From Bacteroidia bacterium (GTDB lineage: Bacteria > Bacteroidota > Bacteroidia > Bacteroidales > Paludibacteraceae): a DNA stretch of 32,651 nt. The stretch spans positions 1-32,651 of the forward strand of contig SAAL01000037.1 of assembly GCA_009929445.1 (NCBI GenBank), written 5' to 3'. Shown here piece after piece: positions 1 through 8,110 of this stretch (positions are counted from its first letter, which is position 1; the number at the start of each line of letters is the position of its first letter). Position numbers and translations under genes: made by a program. The notes beneath the pieces were generated by a model, which saw only the letters and a list, made by a program, of their open reading frames with translations, was not told where the DNA came from and did no database searches.

Positions 1-1
1 G

Positions 2-412
2 GTATTAATCAAATTAGCCAGGGTTTTAGGACAAAGGTTGGGTTCTTTCATGGATGATCAGTTTAAAGAAGACCCCTTGGTCGTTTTGAAGGCAGAGAGA
101 GACCGTCGGCATCAGAGTATTGGCTCTAATGCTAATCCCTATGATTATTACTCTTTGGGACAAGGAAAACCGGATCGCCATATGGAGCCCTTTTATGTAA
201 TTATCGGGCCCAATGAAATGCCGCTTTCTTCCCATGAGGGTGAAGAGTTTATTTATGTGATTAAGGGAAGGCTTGAATTACGTTGCGGAAATAAGGTTCA
301 AGTGCTGGAGGCAGGAGACTCGGTTTATTATAATTCTCTTTTGCCGCACGTATTAAAGTCAGTTGGCCCTGATTCAGCGGAGATCGTGGCTACCGTTTTT
401 ACTCCATTTTAA
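2..412 (+). CDS. XRE-family regulator with C-terminal cupin sensor domain (5' partial)
   Basis: The reading frame is open from the left edge (first full codon at 2). The first residues (VLIKLARVLGQRLGSFMDD) look like the last helix of an XRE helix-turn-helix domain, so the DNA-binding part lies outside the window and the internal TTG and ATG codons near 38-50 are probably not real starts. The rest is a single-domain cupin. The HMEPF, SSHEGEEFIYVIKGRLEL and LEAGDSVYYNSLLPH segments match the two cupin motifs, with the H/E metal-ligand pattern in SHEGEEF and a final PH. Such proteins are cytoplasmic repressors that sense a small ligand through the cupin. The stop lies 11 bp before the acyl-CoA ligase ATG, a pairing I know from other bacteria, so it probably regulates that gene and itself. 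Confidence 0.82.
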   Translation, partial: VLIKLARVLGQRLGSFMDDQFKEDPLVVLKAERDRRHQSIGSNANPYDYYSLGQGKPDRHMEPFYVIIGPNEMPLSSHEGEEFIYVIKGRLELRCGNKVQVLEAGDSVYYNSLLPHVLKSVGPDSAEIVATVFTPF

Positions 413-423
413 AAATCAGCAAG

Positions 424-2100
424 ATGTCATTAAAAGAGAATGAAATGTATGATGGCGTTCCGATAACGCGCCCCTGGACGTTAGGAAAGATTTTACGTAA
501 CAATTTAGAGCGCTGCCCCAATAATCCAGCAGTGATGTATCCTGACCGGCAAATGAGCTGGACCTGGGTTGAATTTTCAGAGCGTGTTGATCGTTTGGCT
601 AAGGGATTGCTGGCACTTGGTGTTAAAAAGAATGAGAAGGTTGCCGTCTGGGCAACAAACGTGCCGGACTGGGTTTCCTTGATGTTTGCAACGGCCAGGA
701 TAGGGGCAATTTTGCTCACTATTAATACGAACTATCGGGATAGTGAATTAGACTATGTACTGAAGCAGTCTGATTGCGATAATCTCTTTTTAATTGACGG
801 GTTTCGGGATGTGGATTATGTGGAGATGGTTTACAGGTTAGTGCCGGAGCTAAAAGAATGCCCACGTGGAAGTCTAAAATCCTCCAAATATCCTTTCCTT
901 AAACGAGTTTTCTTCCTGGGCGCAGAGAAGCATCGCGGCATGTATTCTATCAATGAACTGCAATCTATCGGGGTGCTGGTTTCTGATGAAGAATATCAAG
1001 AGAGGGAAAACCAGGTTTCATGCCATGATGTTGTCAATATGCAATACACCTCTGGGACCACAGGTTTCCCTAAAGGAGTACAACTAACACATTTTAATAT
1101 TGCTAACAACGGCTTTTGGATTGGCCATAATCAGAACCTGGGCCCGGATGACCGAGTTTGTCTCCCTGTGCCCCTTTTCCATTGTTTCGGGTGCGTTTTG
1201 GGGGTGATGGCTTGTGTGAACCATGGGGCGACGATGGTATTTGTTGAAAAGTTCGATCCGGTTACTGTCATGATGTCCATTGAGATGGCAAAGTGCACTG
1301 CTGTGTATGGCGTTCCTACGATGTTTATAGCCATGTTGGATCATCCACTTTTTCACAAATTTAATTTTTCAAGTCTTCGCACTGGAATCATGGCGGGCTC
1401 TCCGTGCCCGATAAAAACCATGCATGAAGTTGTGGAAAGGATGAATATGCGTGAAGTGACTATTTGCTATGGTTTGACGGAGGCTTCGCCTGTAACAATC
1501 CAAACTCGTTATGATGAGCCGGACTTAAAAAGGAAATGCTCAACAGTAGGTAAGGGTATGCCGGGAATGGATGTTGTTGTTATTGATCCTGAAACAGGAA
1601 AAATTTGTCCACCCAATCAACCAGGAGAAATATGTTCCCGCGGGTATAATACGATGAAGGGTTATTACAAAATGCCTGAAGAGACCGCTAAAGTAATTGA
1701 TCCTGAGGGTTGGCTGCACTCTGGGGATATCGGAATCGTGGATGATGCCGGATACTTTTCCATTACAGGGCGCCTTAAAGATATGATTATCCGCGGAGGG
1801 GAGAATATCTACCCTAAGGAGTTGGAGGACTTTATTCATCACATTGAGGGAATACAGGATGTTCAAGTCGTAGGAGTCCCCAGCAGAAAATACGGCGAGC
1901 AGCCTGGTGCTTTTATTATATTAAAGCCCGGGGTTAATCTAAGGGAAGAGGACATTGTTGATTATTGTCGCGGGAAAATCGCCTGGTGCAAAATTCCGAA
2001 ATACATTGCATTTGTGAACGAATACCCGTTAACCGCCAGTGGTAAGGTGATGAAGTACAAACTTCGAGAAGAAGCGGGGAGACTTTGGCCTGATGCTTGA
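424..2100 (+). CDS. AMP-forming acyl-CoA synthetase / acid-CoA ligase
   Basis: This 558-residue protein has the full set of ANL-superfamily motifs. The phosphate-binding loop YTSGTTGFPKG is at about 208-218, YGLTEASP at 349-356, HSGDIG around D435, GRLKD at 449-453 and the C-terminal catalytic lysine K541 in TASGKVMKYK. It should activate a carboxylic acid, probably a fatty acid, to acyl-AMP and then acyl-CoA in the cytoplasm; the substrate cannot be read from the sequence. The length is normal for medium/long-chain acyl-CoA ligases. It follows the XRE-cupin gene by 11 bp and is probably co-transcribed with it. An in-frame ATG at 445 is an alternative start; neither has a strong Shine-Dalgarno. 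It ends 7 bp from the convergent pyruvyl transferase gene, with no terminator hairpin visible between them. Confidence 0.92.
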   Translation: MSLKENEMYDGVPITRPWTLGKILRNNLERCPNNPAVMYPDRQMSWTWVEFSERVDRLAKGLLALGVKKNEKVAVWATNVPDWVSLMFATARIGAILLTINTNYRDSELDYVLKQSDCDNLFLIDGFRDVDYVEMVYRLVPELKECPRGSLKSSKYPFLKRVFFLGAEKHRGMYSINELQSIGVLVSDEEYQERENQVSCHDVVNMQYTSGTTGFPKGVQLTHFNIANNGFWIGHNQNLGPDDRVCLPVPLFHCFGCVLGVMACVNHGATMVFVEKFDPVTVMMSIEMAKCTAVYGVPTMFIAMLDHPLFHKFNFSSLRTGIMAGSPCPIKTMHEVVERMNMREVTICYGLTEASPVTIQTRYDEPDLKRKCSTVGKGMPGMDVVVIDPETGKICPPNQPGEICSRGYNTMKGYYKMPEETAKVIDPEGWLHSGDIGIVDDAGYFSITGRLKDMIIRGGENIYPKELEDFIHHIEGIQDVQVVGVPSRKYGEQPGAFIILKPGVNLREEDIVDYCRGKIAWCKIPKYIAFVNEYPLTASGKVMKYKLREEAGRLWPDA

Positions 2101-2107
2101 CTTAGTG

Positions 2108-3319
2108 TTAAGAAAGAGTGAGCTTTTTAACTAGGAGTGATTCTGCAAAACTGAGCCGTTCATGCAGGTGTCGATAAACCTGATCACGTTTTTCCCGATA
2201 GGGTAGTGGATTGGAAATGAGTCGGTCCGTCTCTGATTGGATGTGATTAAAGTTGCAGTTGTATACATCGCCTGCACTTTTAAAACCGAATTGTCCTAGG
2301 AAATTATCTATTTTGCTGCCTCTTGAAATGCCGATGATTGGGGTTTTGACGTTGGCAGAAAGGATTAAAAGGTGCAGCCTGCTTGAGATCACGACCGAAC
2401 AAAGAGACGCTAGAGTCAGTACTTGCTCCGGTTCCTCACATCCAGCTAATAGGAAACATTTTTTTTGGTTTTTCATTTGTCCGCGAAGTTTACCCATAAG
2501 CTCATAGTCTGTCTTGGGGTTCATCGGGATGAAGAACATGCGTCGTGAAGGTGACGAGACAATTGAATCCAGTGCTTCTATTAAAGAATCTGTGTTTTGA
2601 ATACTTCTCTGGGATGAAATGCAAACACCAATTTTTTCATAACTTCCCGATAATGCATCCAAAATCTCTCCGGAAAGGTGGCTAATGGAAGCCAGATTAG
2701 GCTGGTCGAAGACAATAGCTGAATCTGCACCCACCGTTACGTGAAGTGCCGATGAGCAATCCAACAGCGATTTGCGAGATTCCGGGTCTCGACACACAAG
2801 CAGATTACACTTAGATAAAACCTTGGCAATTCGTTTTTGTATGTTTCTAATAAAATACTCCTCCACTCGAGTCGGAGCATCAATGGTGTTTGCAGAGACC
2901 TTTTTGAGCAATTTGCAGATAAATAGTTTTTTGCCTGCAAGTTTAAAAAGAGCTGGGTTGAAGGTGGAATCCATGCCGACACCCCAAACAACTGTTTTCA
3001 GACCCTGTCGTTGAGCTATACTTACTATCTGGGTCGCTAGTGCAGGATAGTCCGACAAACCGGTAGCCCCGGCCCATACAAAGGTGTCGTGGTTTTTTAA
3101 AGAATTTGAAAGGTTTGATAAAGGATGTTCTGGTTTAAATCCATACAAAGGGACCCCTTTTACTCCAAGCAAAGAAGCCGTTTTATCAGGTTCACCAGTG
3201 CTAACAGTGATTTCAGTATTCTTAAAATTTCGGCGAAGAATACGGACCACCCCGGCCAGGATAGCCTCGTCACCAATATTGTCACAACCAAACGGAACAC
3301 CGCCCAGAAAAAAACGCAT
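2108..3319 (-). CDS. Polysaccharide pyruvyl transferase family protein (CsaB-like)
   Basis: The N-terminus MRFFLGGVPFGCDNIGDEAI carries the GDEAILAG signature of the polysaccharide pyruvyl transferase family. Near the C-terminus SSRLHLLILSANVKTPIIG followed by ISRGSKIDNFL is the second family hallmark, with the conserved R-L-H. Family members transfer pyruvate from PEP onto a hexose as a ketal, or share that GT-B-like fold, in the cytoplasm. I place the start at the ATG at 3319 rather than a TTG at 3334 because GGAAG lies 8 bases upstream and the beta-strand starts at once. The product is 403 residues, close to the usual family length. It is on the same strand as the exopolysaccharide operon but separated from it by the GH9 gene. 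Pyruvylation of the exported polymer is an inference from location. Confidence 0.85.
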   Translation of the reverse strand: MRFFLGGVPFGCDNIGDEAILAGVVRILRRNFKNTEITVSTGEPDKTASLLGVKGVPLYGFKPEHPLSNLSNSLKNHDTFVWAGATGLSDYPALATQIVSIAQRQGLKTVVWGVGMDSTFNPALFKLAGKKLFICKLLKKVSANTIDAPTRVEEYFIRNIQKRIAKVLSKCNLLVCRDPESRKSLLDCSSALHVTVGADSAIVFDQPNLASISHLSGEILDALSGSYEKIGVCISSQRSIQNTDSLIEALDSIVSSPSRRMFFIPMNPKTDYELMGKLRGQMKNQKKCFLLAGCEEPEQVLTLASLCSVVISSRLHLLILSANVKTPIIGISRGSKIDNFLGQFGFKSAGDVYNCNFNHIQSETDRLISNPLPYREKRDQVYRHLHERLSFAESLLVKKLTLS

Positions 3320-3416
3320 AATCTTAACTTCCAAATATTGCAGTTAGAGAAAATAGAGAGTCCCAATCAAACAACCAGATCACTAGCATAAAGCCTTATT
3401 TGTAGCAAGAGAAATG

Positions 3417-3444
3417 TTGACTCATGAATTCCTTCATCTATATT
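3417..3444 (+). promoter_or_regulatory. Candidate sigma-70-type promoter for the GH9 gene
   Basis: TTGACT at 3417-3422 and TATATT at 3439-3444 are separated by 16 bases. This leaves a leader of roughly 45-50 bases before the GTG start at 3498. It sits in the 178-bp gap between the divergent pyruvyl transferase and GH9 genes. It was found by eye only; AT-rich spacers produce such matches by chance. Confidence 0.4.
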
Positions 3445-3497
3445 AGTCCTTTGGGTGCCTCCTTACTTAATCGAGTGATCAGAGTAGTGGGTGTGGT

Positions 3498-6266
3498 GTG
3501 AAAAAGAAAACAATATTAAATATCTCTTTGGCAGTTCTCGGCCTGCTGGCCTTAGCCCTGATTTTTTTTGAGCCACAGGTGGCAAGATTGGAGAATAAAG
3601 TTGTTCGTGCTAAAGATTTTATCGAAAAACATGGGATTTCTCCTCGTGGTGGAGTCCGAGATGCTGTGAGTGCCGCAATTACGGCTGTAAAGTATGAAAG
3701 TGGCTCTTTTAAGCCTGATCCAAACATTACGGTGCCAATCAGAGGCTTCTTGAAGGTTGAAATAATTGACAATCAAACTATTTGTTTAATTGGTGACTAC
3801 ACAGATTTTTTAACAGAGCGTTTTATTGAAGAGTGTGGCGGTTTTATGAAAGGCATAGTGAGCCAAACAGCCAATATTCCTGCATGGTCCGTCAACATGT
3901 TCTACAATACTCAGCTAGCAGAGATTATCCTCAAATATCGCCCTGTAATTGCCGCTGCATATAATAATTCGGAAGACTTCAAACTTTCCCCCGAATCTGA
4001 GATATTTAATTCAGGGTACTGGGTAAATCCTATAGGGCAATTCGGGGTTCCCAATTTTAAAACGGGAGAAGAGCAGCTGACTCGAAATGCTCAGGTTGCC
4101 CATTATGCTTTCTTGAGATTGCAGTCTCCTCTTAAAAGCGGAACCGAATATCGGCTTGAGAATCCTCTGGGAGAGAGTATTAATTTTAAGTATAAAGAGG
4201 ATGAAAATATTAGTGGAGCAATCAAAGTTAACCAGTTGGGGTATTCGACCGACGCAGGGAGGAAGTATGCCTATTTGGGCGCATGGCTTGGTACCTTAGG
4301 GGCTTTGGATTTTTCTCACTTGGATCAAAAACTTTTTTCCATCTGCGAAAAAGAAACCGGAAAGACTGTGTATAGAGGTATTCTTTCTCAGAGAGTAGTT
4401 GACCCGGTGTATAAAACAGGAACGCCTTTCACCGGGGAAGATGTTTATGAGATTAATTTTTCAAACTTTAATAAGGAGGGTGAATATTACATTCATATTC
4501 CTTCCGTCGGCAGATCCTATTCATTTACCATTGGGGAAGATGCAATTGGTGAAGCTTTTTATATCCACGCAAAAGGCTTATATCACAAACGTTGCGGTAT
4601 TGCCAAAGAACGTCCTTATACTGAATGGCTTTCAGGAAAGTGTCACCTGCTCACATACAGGGCCAATTTTCCCCCGAATAACAGACATTACACTGCTGAC
4701 GCCAAGAGGGACTGTGGTTTCTTCGATGAAGCGGGGAATTCTGTTGCTGTTTCTCATTTCAAATTGATTGATACACTTCAAACGGATGAGGTGGTTGAAG
4801 GTGTCTGTGGTGGTTGGCATGACGCGGCAGACTACGACCGCCGGCCTTACCATTACGAGGTAGTCAATGCCCTTCTGGCGGTTTACTTGATGAGGCCGGA
4901 GAATTTTATTGATGGACAATTGAATATCCCGGAATCGGGCGACGGGATTCCGGATATTATCAATGAGGCTATATGGGGCATGGATGTTTGGAGAAAGGCT
5001 CAGCTGGAGACAGGCGCAGTCGGAGGCTGGATAGAAGCCACTAGTCACCCTGCAAACTGGAATCCCGGCACAGATTTGCAGCGGTATTATCTGTCCGCCG
5101 GAACGATGGAAAGTTCGATGCAATATGCCGCGCACGCATCCATGCTTTCTCTTGTTTTAAAAAAAACTGGCGAGAATCAACTAAGTGATTTGTATTTGAA
5201 GTCTTCTCTTAAAGCCTATGAGTACGGGATTAACCCTCAAAATCGTTTTGAAGCTAACTACATGTATCCCGTAGAAGAGCAGGTTGATGGAAAAAAGGTA
5301 ACTAAAAAAGTTCCTTATCACTATAAAGAAAGTCCGGTTGTTCCGTCCGATTTTTTTTTTAAAGCAGCCTTTAATCTCTACTTACTGACTTCGGAACAGG
5401 GATATCTGGAGGACATTAGGAAGAGGGAAAAAGAGATACATAAAAATATAGTGGATGTCGCCTGGAGGAATAGTGCACTGTTTTATAGTGAATTTTTGTT
5501 GTATGGCTCAACCATAGATGATTGGCTAAAAAAATTGCATCAGACCTATAGAGAAAGAGTTTTAAAAGCGGCAGTGGAGAGGCTGGAATGGTTGGGAAAA
5601 AATTATCCCTATCGAATTCCCTGGTATCCGTCTGACCATGGCTATGTTTCATATATGTCCTGGGGGAATTTTCACCCGCTGCGGAATGCGTCCTTTTTTG
5701 TTGCGGCGTATGAGCTGACGGGCGAAAAAACATATCGAGATGCTGTATATCTTTGTAATGATTGGCATAATGGTGCAAACCCATTTGGACAAACTATGAC
5801 ATCGGGTCTCGGTGTTAATTATCCTGTAAAGTACTTGGATTTACCGTCTCATTCAGATGGTATTGCTGAGTATGTTTTGGGGATTACTCCGTATCGGAAC
5901 ACATTCGGGATAGCTCGTGATGACATAAAACTTGCCCACGCTTTATTTTACGATTCTAGAGCAGATAGAAAATTTTTTCCGGAGCCTAAAATGCTATTTT
6001 CAGAGTCTACATTGGGAACCACCAATCTAACAGTGGATGAGTTTTCATCTTTGTTGAGTAAGCTTTGGCCCATCTGGAGACGATTTTCGAATGTGGAATC
6101 ATTCAGTGTGGCTGCGAGTGAGTACACTGTTAGCGAAACAATAGCTCCCGCTCTAGCGGCAACTGGTTGGCTACTGAATTCACCTTGGCTGCCCTCAGAT
6201 AATATTAAGAATCGTAAACCTGTTGACGATATAAAAAAATTGAAAGGGTATGCTCCACTACCTTAA
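3498..6266 (+). CDS. Membrane-anchored glycoside hydrolase family 9 (cellulase-like)
   Basis: This 922-residue protein starts at a GTG with a poor Shine-Dalgarno; that start is needed to include the hydrophobic N-terminus (about 7-24), which looks like an uncleaved anchor or signal. Residues about 30-235 form an unassigned beta-rich region. A CelD_N-like Ig domain begins near IKVNQLGYS (about 245) and an (alpha/alpha)6 GH9 catalytic domain follows. GGWHDAADY supplies the Asp pair D442/D445, and SEYTVSETIAP supplies E875 as the likely acid, in the place of the usual NE motif. GH9 enzymes cleave beta-1,4-glucans or related glycans. The stop overlaps the stop of the last polysaccharide operon gene, convergently (shared TTAA). 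Its role may be trimming or release of the polymer, or external glycan use. A T10 tract at 5351-5360 encodes three Phe. Confidence 0.85.
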   Translation: MKKKTILNISLAVLGLLALALIFFEPQVARLENKVVRAKDFIEKHGISPRGGVRDAVSAAITAVKYESGSFKPDPNITVPIRGFLKVEIIDNQTICLIGDYTDFLTERFIEECGGFMKGIVSQTANIPAWSVNMFYNTQLAEIILKYRPVIAAAYNNSEDFKLSPESEIFNSGYWVNPIGQFGVPNFKTGEEQLTRNAQVAHYAFLRLQSPLKSGTEYRLENPLGESINFKYKEDENISGAIKVNQLGYSTDAGRKYAYLGAWLGTLGALDFSHLDQKLFSICEKETGKTVYRGILSQRVVDPVYKTGTPFTGEDVYEINFSNFNKEGEYYIHIPSVGRSYSFTIGEDAIGEAFYIHAKGLYHKRCGIAKERPYTEWLSGKCHLLTYRANFPPNNRHYTADAKRDCGFFDEAGNSVAVSHFKLIDTLQTDEVVEGVCGGWHDAADYDRRPYHYEVVNALLAVYLMRPENFIDGQLNIPESGDGIPDIINEAIWGMDVWRKAQLETGAVGGWIEATSHPANWNPGTDLQRYYLSAGTMESSMQYAAHASMLSLVLKKTGENQLSDLYLKSSLKAYEYGINPQNRFEANYMYPVEEQVDGKKVTKKVPYHYKESPVVPSDFFFKAAFNLYLLTSEQGYLEDIRKREKEIHKNIVDVAWRNSALFYSEFLLYGSTIDDWLKKLHQTYRERVLKAAVERLEWLGKNYPYRIPWYPSDHGYVSYMSWGNFHPLRNASFFVAAYELTGEKTYRDAVYLCNDWHNGANPFGQTMTSGLGVNYPVKYLDLPSHSDGIAEYVLGITPYRNTFGIARDDIKLAHALFYDSRADRKFFPEPKMLFSESTLGTTNLTVDEFSSLLSKLWPIWRRFSNVESFSVAASEYTVSETIAPALAATGWLLNSPWLPSDNIKNRKPVDDIKKLKGYAPLP

Positions 6267-8110
6267 TTTTTGACTTTTAGCAATAGAAAGCGAGATTTCG
6301 CAACGCGGTACAGGAACAGAGGGTTACCGAAGAGGTATCTTTTGGCGAGTCTTTTGGGTTCGTTATACAGGCGTCGAACCCACTCCAACCCCAGTTTGCG
6401 CAATAAGGGGTGGCCTCTTGGTGCGTCGCCTGAATACACATCCAAGATGCCTCCCATGGCCGCTACAATGCGACAATTAAGCTTATCGAAGTTTTCATCG
6501 ACCCATTTTTCCTGCAATTTCACACCAAACCCAACAACAAGCAAATCGGGAGAGAGCTGGTTAATTTTTAATATAATATCTTCTTCTTCCTGTTTTTTGA
6601 AATAACCACTTCTGTATCCAATAATCTTAAGTTTAGGGTATTTTTTTAAGAAATTCTGAGCGGCGCGTTCAGCAACAGTTTCCGCAGAGCCAAAAAAATA
6701 CATAGTATAACCACGTTGCTCAAATAGTCTGCACAGCAACGGGAGCAAGTCAGTACCATTTAGGTTTTCTCGATATCGGTATCCAAGTAATTTGCATGCC
6801 AAAGAAACCCCGCTGCCGTCTGGTAGGACATAATCAAAACGGTTGAGCCTTTCAATTTGCTCTGTGTCTTCATAGGCTGTATTGAGGTAATGAGCATTAA
6901 TGAAAGCTATTTTCTTCTTTCTTTTTTTGCAAATATTTTCATCGATAATTCTAATGACCTCATGCATTCTTCCGTTCAAAAATTCTATCCCAAATACATC
7001 TAAATATGAATTCCTTTCATATATATATTCACAAATCGATAATAGTTTCAGCGAATGATGGTTCCAATCGAACTGTTTAGAGCGAGCAATTCCCCTTTGG
7101 GTAAGATCAGCGGAAAGCTCCTCATCAGATAAAATTCTAAGAATGCAATTAGAGATTTGATCAGTATTTTCCGGATCAAATAATAAAGCCGCGTCTCCTG
7201 CAATTTCCCCTAGTGAAGTATTATTCGCGCAAGCGCAAGGCACAGAAGAGCTCATCGCCTCAAGTAACGGTAAGCCAAATCCTTCTGAAAACGAGGGGAA
7301 TACGAATATAGAGGCTTGTTTATAAAGGCTGGATAGCTCTGCATTGGACACAAAACCGGTAAAGATTATTTTATCAGAATCTGAAGATTGGCTAACATAG
7401 TCTCTGACTGTCTTTGCGCCTTTCCAATCAGAACCTGCGAAGACAAGTTTATACTCATCCCGGATTGAGGTTGGCAGTGACCTATAGGCCTTAATGAGGC
7501 CCAAATGATTTTTTCCCGGATGTTCGATACGAGAAACATAAAGAATGTATTTTTTAAGATCAAGCCGCTTCTGTATGCGCTCATCTGGTTGCTGTAGTTT
7601 TGTCAGTCCATTATAATTTAGTGTAACTTTATCAGGGGTAATTCTCCAGTATCGAATAATATCATCTTTTGTTGATTGGCTGATGGCTACAATTTCGTCT
7701 AGCCTTTTGCCAAGCCAGGGTTGTAGTTTTCTGAGATAAAACATGCGTATCGGATCATACTTTTTGTCAATTCGATAAGCTGACAGATCATGGATTACAC
7801 CAATTTGGGGAATTTTACTAAAAGCTAGATATCTTCTACTGGCGGCTAGAATTAAAATGCAGTCATATTTTTTTCTAAAGGTGTAGAAAGGTAGAATTAA
7901 AAAGTGCCAAAGCATTCCCATGAGTGATTTTGAAAAAACTCTTGGTATAGCTATTTTCGTATAAGTCTTAAAAGTATCAACGCTATCGTATTCCAGAATA
8001 AGTGTTATGGAATGAGATGAATCTTTAAAATTCTCAATTACATTTCGCATGTAGGTAGAGATACCGGACTTTCCGCCATCATAACCCATGCAACTAACCA
8101 GAATATTCAT
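6263..8110 (-). CDS. Fused glycosyltransferase: GT4 domain plus WecG/TagA/CpsF (GT26) domain
   Basis: A single 615-residue protein carries two glycosyltransferases. Residues 1 to about 360 are a GT4 GT-B enzyme, with an N-terminal glycine-rich loop (GGKSGISTY), LYVSRIEHPGKN at about 190-201 and the E276-x7-E284 motif in SEGFGLPLLEA. Residues about 375-610 are a GT26 domain, with FINAHYLN, LPDGSGVSLA carrying the conserved D431, YFFGS near 471, VGFGVKLQEKW and AMGGILDVYSGDAPR. GT26 enzymes add a sugar to an undecaprenyl-diphosphate-linked acceptor at the inner membrane face; the C-terminal KRLAKRYL tail fits membrane association. The ATG overlaps the upstream gene's stop (ATGA), implying translational coupling. 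It is the last gene of the operon and converges on GH9. Confidence 0.88.
   Translation of the reverse strand: MNILVSCMGYDGGKSGISTYMRNVIENFKDSSHSITLILEYDSVDTFKTYTKIAIPRVFSKSLMGMLWHFLILPFYTFRKKYDCILILAASRRYLAFSKIPQIGVIHDLSAYRIDKKYDPIRMFYLRKLQPWLGKRLDEIVAISQSTKDDIIRYWRITPDKVTLNYNGLTKLQQPDERIQKRLDLKKYILYVSRIEHPGKNHLGLIKAYRSLPTSIRDEYKLVFAGSDWKGAKTVRDYVSQSSDSDKIIFTGFVSNAELSSLYKQASIFVFPSFSEGFGLPLLEAMSSSVPCACANNTSLGEIAGDAALLFDPENTDQISNCILRILSDEELSADLTQRGIARSKQFDWNHHSLKLLSICEYIYERNSYLDVFGIEFLNGRMHEVIRIIDENICKKRKKKIAFINAHYLNTAYEDTEQIERLNRFDYVLPDGSGVSLACKLLGYRYRENLNGTDLLPLLCRLFEQRGYTMYFFGSAETVAERAAQNFLKKYPKLKIIGYRSGYFKKQEEEDIILKINQLSPDLLVVGFGVKLQEKWVDENFDKLNCRIVAAMGGILDVYSGDAPRGHPLLRKLGLEWVRRLYNEPKRLAKRYLFGNPLFLYRVAKSRFLLLKVKN

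Noticed and set aside
4632..5135. 167-residue open frame on the minus strand
   Set aside because: Lies wholly antisense to the GH9 catalytic domain, whose motifs are clear; the translation shows no recognisable domain.
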